Below are positions 11,781 to 21,430 of a stretch of 64,000 nt of DNA, one piece after another (the first letter of the stretch is position 1; each line of letters begins with the position of its first letter). Source of the stretch: Legionella cincinnatiensis (GTDB lineage: Bacteria > Pseudomonadota > Gammaproteobacteria > Legionellales > Legionellaceae). Where the stretch lies: contig NZ_UGNX01000001.1 in assembly GCF_900452415.1 (NCBI RefSeq), positions 1 to 64,000 on the forward strand, in the 5' to 3' direction. Below the pieces are notes generated by a model that was not told where the DNA came from, made no database searches, and was given only the letters and a program-made list of their open reading frames with translations. The translations under genes and the position numbers were made by a program.

Positions 11781-12139
11781 GGTCAAAATGTACGCATAAG
11801 CGGGAATTCTATCTCAGTCTGAAATTAGTTAGTAAAATAAAGGATTATCTTCTCCATTAGGGTGAGTGGAGAACTGATTTATTTTTAGTTTTAGGCATTA
11901 AAGATATTCTTGCAATGATAGTTTTCTAGCAAGGTTATTGCCTTTTTAGACCTTCCGCTTTTGCGGAAGGTGAGGTTTGGTAGAGTAATTAATTCACGCT
12001 ATTACGATACAGAATTTCACATGCTTAAATGGAATAAAGATGCAATATTGGTTTAATATTTGATCGTTATGATTGAAATAAGTAATTAAAATGATGAATT
12101 ACTTGATAATTGAACTGATGGAGCGTGAAGGAGAATAAT
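11781..12139. other. Gap between porin and icmD-like gene
   Basis: No coding potential is seen in this roughly 360-base gap. It carries one copy of a repeat with a perfect 9-bp hairpin (listed separately) and an AT-rich leader before the icmD-like gene, including AAGGAG at 12129-12134. Confidence 0.6.
11924..11973 (+). repeat. Dispersed intergenic repeat, copy 1 (intact hairpin)
   Basis: The copy starts TTCTAGCAAGGTTATTGC and ends in a perfect hairpin, ACCTTCCGC-TTTT-GCGGAAGGT at 11950-11971. Two other copies of the same text lie at 60394-60434 and 60511-60549, about 48 kb away. The hairpin without a following T-run suggests a small repetitive element rather than a plain terminator, although it could terminate the porin transcript. 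Confidence 0.6.
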
Positions 12140-12535
12140 GTGAAGCGTAATAAATTAAGTTTTAAAAATTGGTTTGCTAGTATTGCTTGTTTGGGTGTAT
12201 TGGCATTAGTCAGTCAAAGTGCGGCTGCAGGTGATATGAGCGTAGGAGGTATGGCATCACAAATTACATCGTCATTTACAAACCTAACTAAACTAATAAC
12301 GGCTGGTTCTTATTTAGCTGGTTCAGCATTTTCTATCGGGGCTATTATGAAATTTAAACAGCATAAAGATAACCCCACCCAAGTTGCTATAGGAACTCCA
12401 ATTGCGTTAGTTTTTATCGCTGCTGCTTTATTATTCCTGCCTTCGGTTTTAGGAGTTACTGGCACAACAATGTTCGGTTCAAGTGGTGGTATCACTGCTG
12501 GTCCTAATGGTATGATTCCTGGTTCTAGTACCTAA
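12140..12535 (+). CDS. IcmD/DotP-like type IVB secretion protein (orphan paralogue)
   Basis: The roughly 131-residue protein matches the IcmD/DotP family: N-terminal signal/membrane segment ending SAAAGDM, a short hydrophobic span, the conserved FKQHKDNPTQVAIGTPIAL block, a second span with FLPSVLG, and a Gly/Ser-rich tail. IcmD is an inner-membrane/periplasmic component of the Dot/Icm system. GTG 12140 is chosen because AAGGAG (12129-12134) is six bases upstream; a GTG at 12125 would place that site inside the gene. No other icm/dot gene is adjacent, so it is probably an extra copy. Whether it functions in Dot/Icm is unknown. Confidence 0.8.
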   Translation: MKRNKLSFKNWFASIACLGVLALVSQSAAAGDMSVGGMASQITSSFTNLTKLITAGSYLAGSAFSIGAIMKFKQHKDNPTQVAIGTPIALVFIAAALLFLPSVLGVTGTTMFGSSGGITAGPNGMIPGSST

Positions 12536-12589
12536 TTAATATGTTTGACATAAAAGGCAGGAAATGTCTTTTATATTGCTTAAATGATA

Positions 12590-12617
12590 GCCCTTCACTT
12601 AATCTAAAGTGAAGGGC
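12590..12617 (+). terminator. Hairpin after icmD-like gene
   Basis: GCCCTTCACTT (12590-12600) pairs perfectly with AAGTGAAGGGC (12607-12617) around a six-base loop. It lies 55 bases after the icmD-like stop, between that gene and the convergent aguA. There is no long T-run, so it may be a bidirectional or Rho-assisted end. Confidence 0.5.
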
Positions 12618-12816
12618 GTAGTGCTTTGTTACGGAGAATAAGATATATTAAGCGGTGCTACATCCTTGCAGCGAAGCACATCCAATGTGCTGGTCCCTTA
12701 GTTTGACATCCTGTCAGACAAGTCCGTGTCATCCCTATGAGATACAGTATAGTCTTTTCATGGCTGTTGTCATTGCGTGAATAGAGCAACAGGATGTAAG
12801 AAATATCTCAAAGAGT

Positions 12817-13842
12817 TCAAGGCATTGTCTTAGGTTGCTGTTGGGTTATACAATGAATTCCCCCCCCGCCAGCAAATACATCCAACGCATCTATTTGAGT
12901 AATCCCATAATTAGGGAATAACTGAGTGAATAATAGATATGCTGCTTTATCCTGTTTTTCATGCCCAAATGCAGGCATGACTATTCCTTTATTTGCCAAA
13001 TAAAAATTAATATAGGATAAAGTGAGTCGTTCACCGTTAAGGTATGTAGCTGGTGGTTGTTCTACTGCATAGACCTCAAGCTTACGTCCTTTTGCATCGG
13101 TTGTGGATTTAAGAATTTCTAAGTTCTCATGTAGATTTTCATAATTAGGATCTTCTTTGTCATGGGTAATAAGACATAACACCTTTCCCGGTGCGATGAA
13201 ACAGGCGATTTCATCAATATGACCATCTGTTTCATCTCCTAATAACCCTTTATTGAGCCATATGATTTTTTGTCCTCCAAGAAAATCATACAGATAATTT
13301 TCAATTTGTTGTTGGCTCAATTGCGGATTACGATTTTCATTCAGTAAACATTCACGAGAAGTCAGAATAGTTCCCTCTCCATCGACATGAAAAGACCCAC
13401 CCTCCATAACTAAGGGCGCGCGAAAAGACAAAGCATGGGTTTGCTTTATAATTGCGGAAGCAATTTGATTGTCGAGCTCACAATCTTGGTAGTTCCCTCC
13501 CCATGCATTATGAATCCAATCTACTCCTGCTAAGTGCTGTGCTTGATCCAACAAAAAGGTAGGTCCAGTATCTCGAGTCCAAGAATCATTGATAGGAAGA
13601 GGCAATAATGTAATATTGTTGCTTCCACATAAATTTTTGGCTGACTCTTCATCTCCAGGATTAACAAGTATAGTAACAGGCTCATATTGTGCTATGGCTT
13701 GGGCAACACGTGCATAAGCTATTTGGGCTCTTTGTAAACCGACCTTAGACCATGTTTCTAAATGACAAGGCCATGCCATCCAGCATCGTTCATGCGGATA
13801 CCATTCAGCGGGCATAAAAAATCCACTCTGCTTTGGGGTCAT
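12817..13842 (-). CDS. aguA: Agmatine deiminase
   Basis: This enzyme converts agmatine to N-carbamoylputrescine and ammonia. The 341-residue protein opens [17 protein letters not shown], has [13 protein letters not shown] and [14 protein letters not shown], and ends with the catalytic-cysteine motif [13 protein letters not shown] of agmatine deiminases. ATG 13842 is chosen: GGAG lies eight bases upstream and the codon starts one base after the speA stop, whereas the alternative ATG at 13866 would overlap speA. It is the third gene of the aguB-speA-aguA operon, which together makes putrescine from arginine. Confidence 0.93.
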   Translation of the reverse strand: MTPKQSGFFMPAEWYPHERCWMAWPCHLETWSKVGLQRAQIAYARVAQAIAQYEPVTILVNPGDEESAKNLCGSNNITLLPLPINDSWTRDTGPTFLLDQAQHLAGVDWIHNAWGGNYQDCELDNQIASAIIKQTHALSFRAPLVMEGGSFHVDGEGTILTSRECLLNENRNPQLSQQQIENYLYDFLGGQKIIWLNKGLLGDETDGHIDEIACFIAPGKVLCLITHDKEDPNYENLHENLEILKSTTDAKGRKLEVYAVEQPPATYLNGERLTLSYINFYLANKGIVMPAFGHEKQDKAAYLLFTQLFPNYGITQIDALDVFAGGGGIHCITQQQPKTMP

Positions 13843-13843
13843 T

Positions 13844-15742
13844 TTATTTTCTCCGAATGTTTTCATCTAAATAAGTTAATTGAGAAAAAATACTTCTCAA
13901 TTCATTTAAATAGAGCAACGTTTTCTCTTCAGGTAATTCTGCCTGAATGAGTTGTTTCTCATAGGATTGAGCCAATTTTTTAGTATCAAAATGAGCAAGA
14001 TTAAGTACGTTAGTTACCGTGTCCCCACTGACTAAATCATTTAGTTCAAATTGGCCATCGTCAAAAAGTTTGACATCCAATGAATTGGTATCACCAAATA
14101 AATTATGAAGATTACCTAATATCTCTTGATAAGCACCTACAAGAAAGAAGCCTAAGGTATAAGGATTGTTATTGTCATAAGGAGGCAGCATTAACGTGGA
14201 ATTGACGCAAGAACTTCCTAGATACTCTTTTATAGTTCCATCCGAATCACAAGTTAAATCTTGTAATATACTGTGCATAGATGGGGTCTTTGTTAGTTGC
14301 GAAATAGGTGCTATGGGGAAAATTTGACCTATAGCCCAAGCATCCGGGATGGATTGAAAAAAGGAAATATTACAAAAAACTTTGACTGCCATATCTTCGT
14401 TGATTTTTGCTAATAAGGTCTCTTCAGTAGGAATATCTGGATTCAGCCGTTCTTTAAGTTCCATACAAATATTGGTATAGAATGCCTCAACTTTGGCTTT
14501 CTCTTGTAAGCTAATTACGCCATGTTTAAACAAAGAGTGTGCTTCATTGAGCGAGTGTTCCGCATAATTGTAAATTTCTATTGGGGCGCTATTCGTAATG
14601 GATTGATAAGTATCGTAAATATCGCGAATCACATGTGAGTCCTCACTCGTAATCTCTGGAAGTGTAGGCTGCTTATGGATCATTTCTATGTCACTAATAT
14701 CGGCAATTAAAATAGCATGATGTGCTGTTAGGGCCCTACCTGATTCAGAAATAATATTAGGCTCCGGAACATTGTATTCCTGACATAAATACTGAATCGC
14801 TAAAAGAATGTGGGTGGCATATTCACGTAAACTGTAGTTCATAGAGCAGCCATGATTAGAATGTGTCCCTTCATAATCCACGCTTAACCCACCACCCACA
14901 TCAATAGTGTCTATTGGTGCATTTAATTGGCGTAATTCGACATAATAGCGAGAAACCTCTTGCATGCAATGGCGAATATCATGAATATTGGCAATTTGTG
15001 AGCCCAGATGACAATGCATGAGTTGAAGACAGTCAAGCATATCATGAGCTTTTAATTGCGTGATCAACTCAAGAACTTGTTTTGCATTGAGGCCAAACTT
15101 GGATTTGACTCCTCCTGTATGTTCCCATTTCCCTGCACTTTTACTGATTAAGCGAATACGAACACCAAGAGTTGGTTTAATTTTTAGACGAGCAGATTCT
15201 TTTAAAATAATAGCGAGCTCAGAGATCTTTTCGATGACGATAAAAACCTTATGCCCCATTTGTTGCGCAATTAATGCTGTGCGGATGTAGTAGCTGTCCT
15301 TATAGCCATTACAGACTATAGTGCTCTTTTGATGATTACTGAGCATACCAATAACAGCCATAAGCTCGGGTTTTGAACCCGCTTCTAGACCTATAGTGTG
15401 GCTTGGTGATTTTAATAATTCTCTAACAACACTTTGTTCTTGGTTTACTTTAATGGGGTAAACAAGCTTATAATTCCCTGTATATCCATTTTCTTCTCTG
15501 GCTTGGGCAAACGCTTCATAGATACGATGTACGCGATCATGTAAAATATCTGGGCTACGAATGAGCAAAGGTAAATGTAATCCTGCTCTGCTTGCAGCAT
15601 TGACAATAGCTTGCAATTCGACTCCAGGCTTACCTGGTGCTTTGCTTATTTCCATGTTCCCTTTGGCGTTAATACTGAAGTATCCTTCTCCCCAGTTTTT
15701 AATGTTATATAAATTTTCTTCAGATGGTGCGCTGATGTTCAT
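13844..15742 (-). CDS. speA: Biosynthetic arginine decarboxylase
   Basis: SpeA is a PLP fold-III enzyme that decarboxylates arginine to agmatine. The 632-residue protein has the PLP-lysine region YPIKVNQEQ near 94-102, HCHLGSQI near 242, the glycine-rich [12 protein letters not shown] near 276, and [12 protein letters not shown] near 330. Length matches the E. coli-type enzyme. It follows aguB by 21 bases and is followed by aguA after a one-base gap, so the three are almost certainly one transcript running leftward. Confidence 0.95.
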   Translation of the reverse strand: MNISAPSEENLYNIKNWGEGYFSINAKGNMEISKAPGKPGVELQAIVNAASRAGLHLPLLIRSPDILHDRVHRIYEAFAQAREENGYTGNYKLVYPIKVNQEQSVVRELLKSPSHTIGLEAGSKPELMAVIGMLSNHQKSTIVCNGYKDSYYIRTALIAQQMGHKVFIVIEKISELAIILKESARLKIKPTLGVRIRLISKSAGKWEHTGGVKSKFGLNAKQVLELITQLKAHDMLDCLQLMHCHLGSQIANIHDIRHCMQEVSRYYVELRQLNAPIDTIDVGGGLSVDYEGTHSNHGCSMNYSLREYATHILLAIQYLCQEYNVPEPNIISESGRALTAHHAILIADISDIEMIHKQPTLPEITSEDSHVIRDIYDTYQSITNSAPIEIYNYAEHSLNEAHSLFKHGVISLQEKAKVEAFYTNICMELKERLNPDIPTEETLLAKINEDMAVKVFCNISFFQSIPDAWAIGQIFPIAPISQLTKTPSMHSILQDLTCDSDGTIKEYLGSSCVNSTLMLPPYDNNNPYTLGFFLVGAYQEILGNLHNLFGDTNSLDVKLFDDGQFELNDLVSGDTVTNVLNLAHFDTKKLAQSYEKQLIQAELPEEKTLLYLNELRSIFSQLTYLDENIRRK

Positions 15743-15763
15743 AGTTTCGATATTCCAAAGGGC

Positions 15764-16609
15764 TTAACGTGATTTTACTAATTCGTGATAGGTTTCAGGT
15801 TCGCGTTGTTGCGCAAAAGGAAATAGTCTTCCCCATAATGTACGCTGACTGAAATCTAACTCGGCAACTAATACTGCGGGTTTATCGCGGGGTGCTTGTG
15901 CCAAAATGTTACCCATAGGTGTACTAATAAAGCTGCTTCCATAAAATTCTAATTCATCTTCACAACCAATTCGATTTGTTGCGATGACAAATGTATTACT
16001 CATAATCCCTTGCGCCACTATTACTTTTTGCCACATAGGTTGAGTATCGACGTCTGGAGCGGTAGGTTCGCCACCGATCGCTGTAGGATAAACTAAAATT
16101 TCTGCACCTTTTAAACCATAAATTCGCGATAACTCTGGAAACCATTGATCATAACAAGTGGGTAGTCCCCATTGATGACCTGCGATATGGTGCAGTGGAT
16201 AATCAGAATCCCCAGGTTTAAAGTAAAAATTTTCGTGGTATTTTTCTCCACTAGGGATATGCTGCTTTCGAGTTATTCCTATAAGCTCCCCCTTATTGTT
16301 ATAAGCAACAGCTGTATTATAGCCTGCTTTTTCAAAGAGAGAGGCGGTGATGCATACATTGTTTGCCTTTGCCATTGTACTAACGAATTGTGCCGTAGGG
16401 CCGTTATGAATATCTTCCATAAATGGAGTAGGATCGACGTCTGATCGGGTACAAAAATAGGGACTTAACGTGAGCTCTTGTAAACAAACAACAGCAGCTC
16501 CATGTTGTGCTGCAGTGTGAATCCCAGAGGCCAGTTTGTCTTGATGCTCTTTGGGGTTTTCATGCCATTGTTCTTGCACTAATGCAACTGTGAGTTTTTG
16601 GTGTGTCAT
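15764..16609 (-). CDS. aguB: N-carbamoylputrescine amidase
   Basis: This nitrilase-superfamily enzyme cleaves N-carbamoylputrescine to putrescine, CO2 and ammonia. The 281-residue product carries the Glu-Lys-Cys triad context: LQELTLSPYF (Glu), GITRKQHIPSGEKYHE (Lys) and GLPTCYDQWFPE (Cys). ATG 16609 is preferred because GAGGTAAATTA precedes it; an ATG six codons upstream lacks a good site. It is the first gene of the operon with speA and aguA, and its neighbours confirm the substrate. Confidence 0.92.
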   Translation of the reverse strand: MTHQKLTVALVQEQWHENPKEHQDKLASGIHTAAQHGAAVVCLQELTLSPYFCTRSDVDPTPFMEDIHNGPTAQFVSTMAKANNVCITASLFEKAGYNTAVAYNNKGELIGITRKQHIPSGEKYHENFYFKPGDSDYPLHHIAGHQWGLPTCYDQWFPELSRIYGLKGAEILVYPTAIGGEPTAPDVDTQPMWQKVIVAQGIMSNTFVIATNRIGCEDELEFYGSSFISTPMGNILAQAPRDKPAVLVAELDFSQRTLWGRLFPFAQQREPETYHELVKSR

Positions 16610-16645
16610 TAATTTACCTCTTATCATTAAGGATCAAAGAAAAGA

Positions 16646-16667
16646 GCCCTTACTTTAGTGTAAGGGC
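16646..16667 (-). terminator. Intrinsic terminator of the RavA-like gene
   Basis: GCCCTTAC pairs with GTAAGGGC around a six-base loop, and on the minus strand the stem is followed by TCTTTTCTTT. It lies 14 bases after the stop of the RavA-like gene and separates it from the polyamine operon. Confidence 0.7.
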
Positions 16668-16681
16668 AGTGGAGCTTAACA

Positions 16682-17611
16682 TTAGCAACTGAATGAAGAT
16701 TTTTCATATCCTTCCTCAGATTTTTTATCATCTGTTTCACTACTTACTTTGGGTGTCTCATTCAGATACTTGGGACTGATTGACGCTCTTCGTGAATGGC
16801 CAAACATACGACTGGGGTTTGTGCTTTGAGATGAAACTTTCTTTTGTTCCGTTTTTGGTCCCATCGCTTCGGCAATGAGTTTGAAAGGATTTGCTTCATC
16901 AAATACTTCAGTGTGAAGTAATGTCAACTGGCGTCTGATAGCATCTTGATTGTCTAGAGTGGATAGTTTTTTGCCAATTTTTTCTTCTTGTCCCTTTAAT
17001 AATGCTTGAAACATACTTGGGAACATATTGTAAGCATCTTTATTAAAATCACGACTTTCAAAAAATTGTTCTGGAGTTTCTCCTAACAATTTATCTACAT
17101 TGTGACGTATGGCAAAGGCTGCTTTTGATTTTGTTGCAAAAGAACTATGGGGAAAAGTAATCTCTATATTCCGAGCTAGCTTACTTCGTGATCTTTCAGG
17201 GGTGCAAAGAGCAAGTCGTTCTGCAATTGCTTGTTCATTGTCTTTTAATAATCCTTTAGTGAGATCATTAAAATTATTAAAAAGATCAGAGCTAAACTCT
17301 TCTAAAAACAAGGTGTGAGGTGTCTTATTTCTAGGATCGAGTAAGGCAAAAATTCGCTGTCTTACTTGATAGGCTCCAGAAATTACCGCATGAAAACTCT
17401 CCTCTTCAAAACTCCGCAATGCATTAATGTGTCGACCATATTGTTTAAATTCTGACTGTGGACAAGCTGCAATTATTTTTGTAGCAAGTGTCTTTTGTTC
17501 TTCTTCGCTTAGCTGATTAAGTACTTTTGCATTTTCAGCTAATGCATCACCATTGCTAAGTTGCTCATAGGGATTTTCTAGCTCAATGATTTGTTCATAA
17601 GTAAATGGCAT
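16682..17611 (-). CDS. RavA-like candidate Dot/Icm effector
   Basis: A 309-residue soluble protein with no signal peptide, rich in charged helices. The identification rests on position: it lies between the polyamine operon and hfq, where I recall L. pneumophila carries the Dot/Icm substrate RavA. The C-terminus is hydrophilic with a Glu-rich stretch (SETDDKKSEEGYEKSSFSC), which resembles the E-block secretion signal of many Dot/Icm substrates. The ATG follows AAGGAGGATT, a strong ribosome binding site. It has its own terminator. Biochemical function is unknown. Confidence 0.6.
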   Translation of the reverse strand: MPFTYEQIIELENPYEQLSNGDALAENAKVLNQLSEEEQKTLATKIIAACPQSEFKQYGRHINALRSFEEESFHAVISGAYQVRQRIFALLDPRNKTPHTLFLEEFSSDLFNNFNDLTKGLLKDNEQAIAERLALCTPERSRSKLARNIEITFPHSSFATKSKAAFAIRHNVDKLLGETPEQFFESRDFNKDAYNMFPSMFQALLKGQEEKIGKKLSTLDNQDAIRRQLTLLHTEVFDEANPFKLIAEAMGPKTEQKKVSSQSTNPSRMFGHSRRASISPKYLNETPKVSSETDDKKSEEGYEKSSFSC

Positions 17612-17921
17612 TTAATCCTCCTTAAATTAAAGATGGGGTACTAAACAACAATACAAAGGAATTCCCCCGTACACATCATTAGTCTCACTTCCTTTGTCCT
17701 TTTTTCGGTGCAGATAACCGAAACTCTTTTTACTGCCATGATTTCTTAAAAAACGGTTCTTCATGTATATTTTTTTAGGTTTTCAGCGTTAAATTGCAAA
17801 TAGTAACGGATTAAAATTGAACTGTCATGAAATTAATCTAAAGTTTTACGAAAAAATGTCGAATTACTGATCAGATGCATGTTTTGCCTTTAAAAAATAC
17901 AATAACAATAAGGAGTGGGCA

Positions 17922-18179
17922 ATGTCTAAAAATCATTTATTACAAGACCCTTTTTTAAATGAATTACGTAAAGAAAAGGTGCCTGTATCCATTTTTTTGG
18001 TAAATGGAATTAAGTTGCATGGTATAGTGGATTCTTTTGATCAATATGTAGTGATGTTAAAGAATTCGATTACTCAAATGGTTTATAAGCATGCGATTTC
18101 TACAGTAGTTCCTTCACGTGCTATAAAAATACCTGCTGATGATGAATCTGGTGGAACTGATGGAACTGTGGCAGACTAG
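17922..18179 (+). CDS. hfq: RNA chaperone Hfq
   Basis: Hfq forms a hexameric ring that pairs small RNAs with mRNAs. The 85-residue protein has the Sm1 and Sm2 motifs ([20 protein letters not shown], then [10 protein letters not shown] and [12 protein letters not shown]) and a short Gly/Asp tail. A ribosome binding site AAGGAG lies before the ATG. hflX follows 142 bases downstream, the usual pairing. The 310-base gap before it holds a small hairpin at 17703-17723 followed by T residues. Confidence 0.97.
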   Translation: MSKNHLLQDPFLNELRKEKVPVSIFLVNGIKLHGIVDSFDQYVVMLKNSITQMVYKHAISTVVPSRAIKIPADDESGGTDGTVAD

Positions 18180-18321
18180 CAAAAAAGACGTTCCACCTAT
18201 GGCTTGGATTTTTGCTTATGCTTTTAGTGATCACACTAAAGAATGCTTCATATAATAGGTTAAGGAGCTCATTTTTAAACATTAGAGTGATGCTTGTCAT
18301 AAAGTTAAGGAGCAGTAGTTA

Positions 18322-19581
18322 GTGTTTGAACGTCCTCAAGGTGGTGAGCGCGCCGTGTTGGTGCAATTAGCATTACCAGGAATTGATGCAGGTAAGGCAT
18401 TGCAAGAGTTTGAAGAGTTAGCTCTATCAGCTAAGGCGGAGGTATTAGAGTGTGTTTTAGGTACTCGTGCCACTCCTGATGCTAAGTATTATATTGGTCA
18501 AGGCAAGGCTGAGGAAATTGCGCAACTGGTTAAAACTTGTGATGCAGAATTGGTTCTTGTTAATCATGAATTATCTCCATCACAAGAAAGGAATTTAGAA
18601 CGTTTGTTTGAATGTCGCGTAGTGGATAGAAGCGGATTAATTCTTGATATTTTTGCACAGCGTGCACGAACTTTTGAAGGAAAGTTGCAAGTTGAACTTG
18701 CACAACTGCAGCATTTATCTACTCGCTTGATTCGTGGATGGACCCACTTAGAACGACAAAAGGGTGGAATTGGGCTGCGCGGGCCTGGTGAAACACAATT
18801 GGAAACAGACCGTCGTTTATTGCGAGATCGTATTAAATACATTAATAAACGTTTGGAAAAAGTGCGGAGTAGTCGCGATCAAAACCGCCAAGCCCGACGA
18901 AAAGCTTCTTTGCGTACTGTCTCTTTAGTAGGGTATACCAATGCAGGTAAATCTACTTTATTTAATGCATTGACTGGAGAGAATATTTATGTGGCGAATC
19001 AATTATTTGCTACTTTAGATCCAACGATGCGCCAGCTTAATTTGCCAGGATCTTCCTCTGTGATTTTGACGGATACAGTTGGATTTATTCGCGATTTACC
19101 GCATCAATTAGTGGAAGCTTTTCGTGCTACCTTGGAGGAGACGCAACAAGCTGATTTATTACTCCATGTTATTGATATTTCTGATCCTCATTGGCGAGAT
19201 ACCGTTTTTTCAGTTCAGCAAGTTTTGGATGAATTAGAAGTTCATGATGTTCCAATAATACAGGTATTCAACAAAATTGATTTAAAAGAAGGATGGGAAC
19301 CTAAAATTGATTATCATGAAGAGAAATGTAAAGTTTGGCTCTCTGCTGCATCAAATTTGGGATTGGATTTATTAAAAGAAGCAATTAGTACTCAATTACA
19401 TGGCGCAATTTCTACTGAAGAAGTAGTACTTAAAGCAACACAGGCAAAATTGCGCGCTCAACTCTACCAATTAGGCTCCGTTCTAAGTGAATCAATTAAC
19501 GATAAAGGAGATTGGCTATTAAAAATTCGTATTACCAAGGCACAAAAACAACGTTTGTTTGCCAATGAAAGCACGCAGTGA
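18322..19581 (+). CDS. hflX: Ribosome-associated GTPase HflX
   Basis: HflX is a GTPase that binds 50S subunits and splits stalled ribosomes under stress. The 419-residue protein has an N-terminal nucleotide-binding domain (YIGQGKAEEIAQLV), a coiled linker with LRGPGETQLETDRR, and the G domain with GYTNAGKST, DTVGFIRDLPH and NKID. The start is GTG 18322 with AAGGAG at 18307-18312. It follows hfq on the same strand. Confidence 0.96.
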   Translation: MFERPQGGERAVLVQLALPGIDAGKALQEFEELALSAKAEVLECVLGTRATPDAKYYIGQGKAEEIAQLVKTCDAELVLVNHELSPSQERNLERLFECRVVDRSGLILDIFAQRARTFEGKLQVELAQLQHLSTRLIRGWTHLERQKGGIGLRGPGETQLETDRRLLRDRIKYINKRLEKVRSSRDQNRQARRKASLRTVSLVGYTNAGKSTLFNALTGENIYVANQLFATLDPTMRQLNLPGSSSVILTDTVGFIRDLPHQLVEAFRATLEETQQADLLLHVIDISDPHWRDTVFSVQQVLDELEVHDVPIIQVFNKIDLKEGWEPKIDYHEEKCKVWLSAASNLGLDLLKEAISTQLHGAISTEEVVLKATQAKLRAQLYQLGSVLSESINDKGDWLLKIRITKAQKQRLFANESTQ

Positions 19582-19591
19582 AATTTGCTAT

Positions 19592-19891
19592 CTAGTTGAT
19601 AAGATTTGCATAGATAATGGAACCACCAATCTTTTTTTGGCAAATATTATCAAGCAAGTCACTATAACCATGATACATCCCGGTAAATAGTTCTTCTCCA
19701 AATTGCTTGATAGAGCCATCTCGTTTTTCATCAAACGCTGTTATAAACTGCTCATACCATTTTTTTAATTGATCTGAGATATCCACCTGATTCTGCATAC
19801 ACCATCCAGAGTTTTTTAATTTCAAATCAATAGATGAGAAAAATCTCCTCCTCTTAAGTATGCTTGAGCTAATTTTGATATACTCACACAA
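19592..19891 (-). CDS. Short protein of unknown function
   Basis: A 99-residue soluble protein, or 68 residues if translation starts at an internal ATG at 19798 (MQNQVDISDQLKKWYEQF). The longer form uses TTG 19891 with GGAG four bases upstream, 13 bases after the stop of the coiled-coil gene, which suggests coupling. No domain is recognised. It may work with the coiled-coil protein encoded before it. It converges on hflX, whose stop is only 10 bases away. Confidence 0.5.
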   Translation of the reverse strand: MCEYIKISSSILKRRRFFSSIDLKLKNSGWCMQNQVDISDQLKKWYEQFITAFDEKRDGSIKQFGEELFTGMYHGYSDLLDNICQKKIGGSIIYANLIN

Positions 19892-19904
19892 TATCTCCGT
19901 ATTT

Positions 19905-20780
19905 TTATGGCAATCCCTTTTCTTTCATCCAAACATCGTTAAGCTGGTTAAGTTGCCCTTTTTGTAAGTCTGTTTCTATTTTTATTAATTTCAGTTGCTC
20001 CTTAAAGTCCAGTACCTTAGTGCTCATTGAGCTATCAGGAATATCAAAAACAGGTTCTTTATTTATGGTAGTGCAAATCCTATTAATCAACCCTTTAAAG
20101 CCAGTACTAATAGAGTCGATTTGTGATTTTAACGTTTCTATTGCGATGAGCGATTCTTCGTGAGAGGCAGGGTTGCTGCCAATATTATCCAGTTTGGTGA
20201 TATAACTATCAATTGTGAGTGATTGTGATGGGTTATGTTCAAAGTTCCTAAATTCTTCTAAGAGACAAGAGGCATATCTCTTTTCACTTTGAAGCAGAGG
20301 GATTTTTTGGGTATTGAAAGTTCTTTGTTCATCCAGTTGATTTTTGCAGGATATAGCCGTTTGCAACAGAGTGCATAAAAATAATAGTTCATTTTTATCT
20401 TCAGTTGAATCGATCTTAATTTTTGTAAGTACAATTAGCTTTTTTAATTCCTCGATAGGGATATCATTTTCGATAACAAAACCGACTGTTTCGCTTTGAG
20501 TCTCTTCTTGTAGTTGGTTAATTCGTTGGAATTGTTGTTCTAGTTCATTGAGCGCTTTCTGTCTAAGATTTAATTCTTCTTTATTTTGTTTTAGTTCTTC
20601 TTCATAGCGAAGCTCTTTTATTCTTCCACTCTTTAAAAGTTTTTTTAAACCGATGTTTATCTCATAAGTGGTATCGGCAATGATTTGAGTATTCATTGCA
20701 GTTATTCTTTGGAGATCGTCAACTTTTTGTTTCACAACCCTAATGACATCTTCCGGAGACATAATGGCTAAATGAGGCAT
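19905..20780 (-). CDS. Coiled-coil protein of unknown function
   Basis: A 291-residue, Gln/Glu/Lys-rich protein dominated by long helices likely to form coiled coils (for example YEEELKQNKEELNLRQKA and RINQLQEETQ). No signal peptide or membrane segment. ATG 20780 (MPHLAIMSPEDVI) is preferred because CAGGAG precedes it; an upstream start at 20843 lacks a site. The C-terminus is polar. No family is recognised; such proteins are common among Legionella Dot/Icm substrates, so an effector role is possible but unproven. Confidence 0.6.
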   Translation of the reverse strand: MPHLAIMSPEDVIRVVKQKVDDLQRITAMNTQIIADTTYEINIGLKKLLKSGRIKELRYEEELKQNKEELNLRQKALNELEQQFQRINQLQEETQSETVGFVIENDIPIEELKKLIVLTKIKIDSTEDKNELLFLCTLLQTAISCKNQLDEQRTFNTQKIPLLQSEKRYASCLLEEFRNFEHNPSQSLTIDSYITKLDNIGSNPASHEESLIAIETLKSQIDSISTGFKGLINRICTTINKEPVFDIPDSSMSTKVLDFKEQLKLIKIETDLQKGQLNQLNDVWMKEKGLP

Positions 20781-20854
20781 TTTTAACTCCTGGGTATGCT
20801 GAGTGTTTGCTAGGTAAACGAGGGCGCAATGCGGGTTAATCAATCCTATTTTTA

Positions 20855-21322
20855 TTAGGATTTAAGATTCATTATCGCTGAATCCAGGGACGATATATCT
20901 TGTCCGCCATAAAGTGTATTAACAAGTTCGCCTTGGGGATTAATAATAAAAGTGACCGGTACGCCCATAATATCTCCTAGGCCTAAAGCAAATGCGGGAT
21001 TAGATGCGAGCGATGGATAAAGGATATTGAATTTCTTGATGAGCTTTTTTTGTTTATGTAAAGGTAATTCGTCATAATTGACTGCAAATAATGCGACAGA
21101 ATCTTTTTCGTGTTTTTGATAAAAGCGATTGAGTTCAGGAATTTCATCAATGCAGGTTTTACACCAACTTGCCCAGTAATTAATAAGAATCCATTTTCCT
21201 TTTAAAGATGAAAAAGAAATAGTGTTTCCTTGAATGTCTTTAAGCTGCACGTCTGCTTGGCTTATTGTTGATATGGCTACTAAAATTAAAACAGCAAAAA
21301 AGGATTTTATTTTTGAATTCAT
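20855..21322 (-). CDS. TlpA-like periplasmic thioredoxin-family protein
   Basis: A 155-residue protein with a signal/anchor segment at the N-terminus (residues 5-23) and a thioredoxin fold of the TlpA/ResA type. The CxxC active site is in WASWCKTC (Cys54, Cys57), and the conserved cis-Pro segment is MGVPVTFIINPQG. Family members reduce periplasmic disulfides, often in cytochrome c maturation. No maturation genes are nearby, so the target is unknown. The gene lies upstream of the coiled-coil gene on the minus strand and divergent from tdk. Confidence 0.82.
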   Translation of the reverse strand: MNSKIKSFFAVLILVAISTISQADVQLKDIQGNTISFSSLKGKWILINYWASWCKTCIDEIPELNRFYQKHEKDSVALFAVNYDELPLHKQKKLIKKFNILYPSLASNPAFALGLGDIMGVPVTFIINPQGELVNTLYGGQDISSLDSAIMNLKS

Positions 21323-21430
21323 AGCTATCTCATGTGTGCAAAAGATATGTTAACGATAAAAAGATATTTTTTGCACTATACCAGAGAAATGCTATGATGG
21401 CTGCAATTTAAAAAAAAATTGAAGTCACTC

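Noticed and set aside
17703..17735. Hairpin with T-run upstream of hfq (possible sRNA end)
   Set aside because: Stem of only seven pairs and no promoter that I could support; too weak to call.
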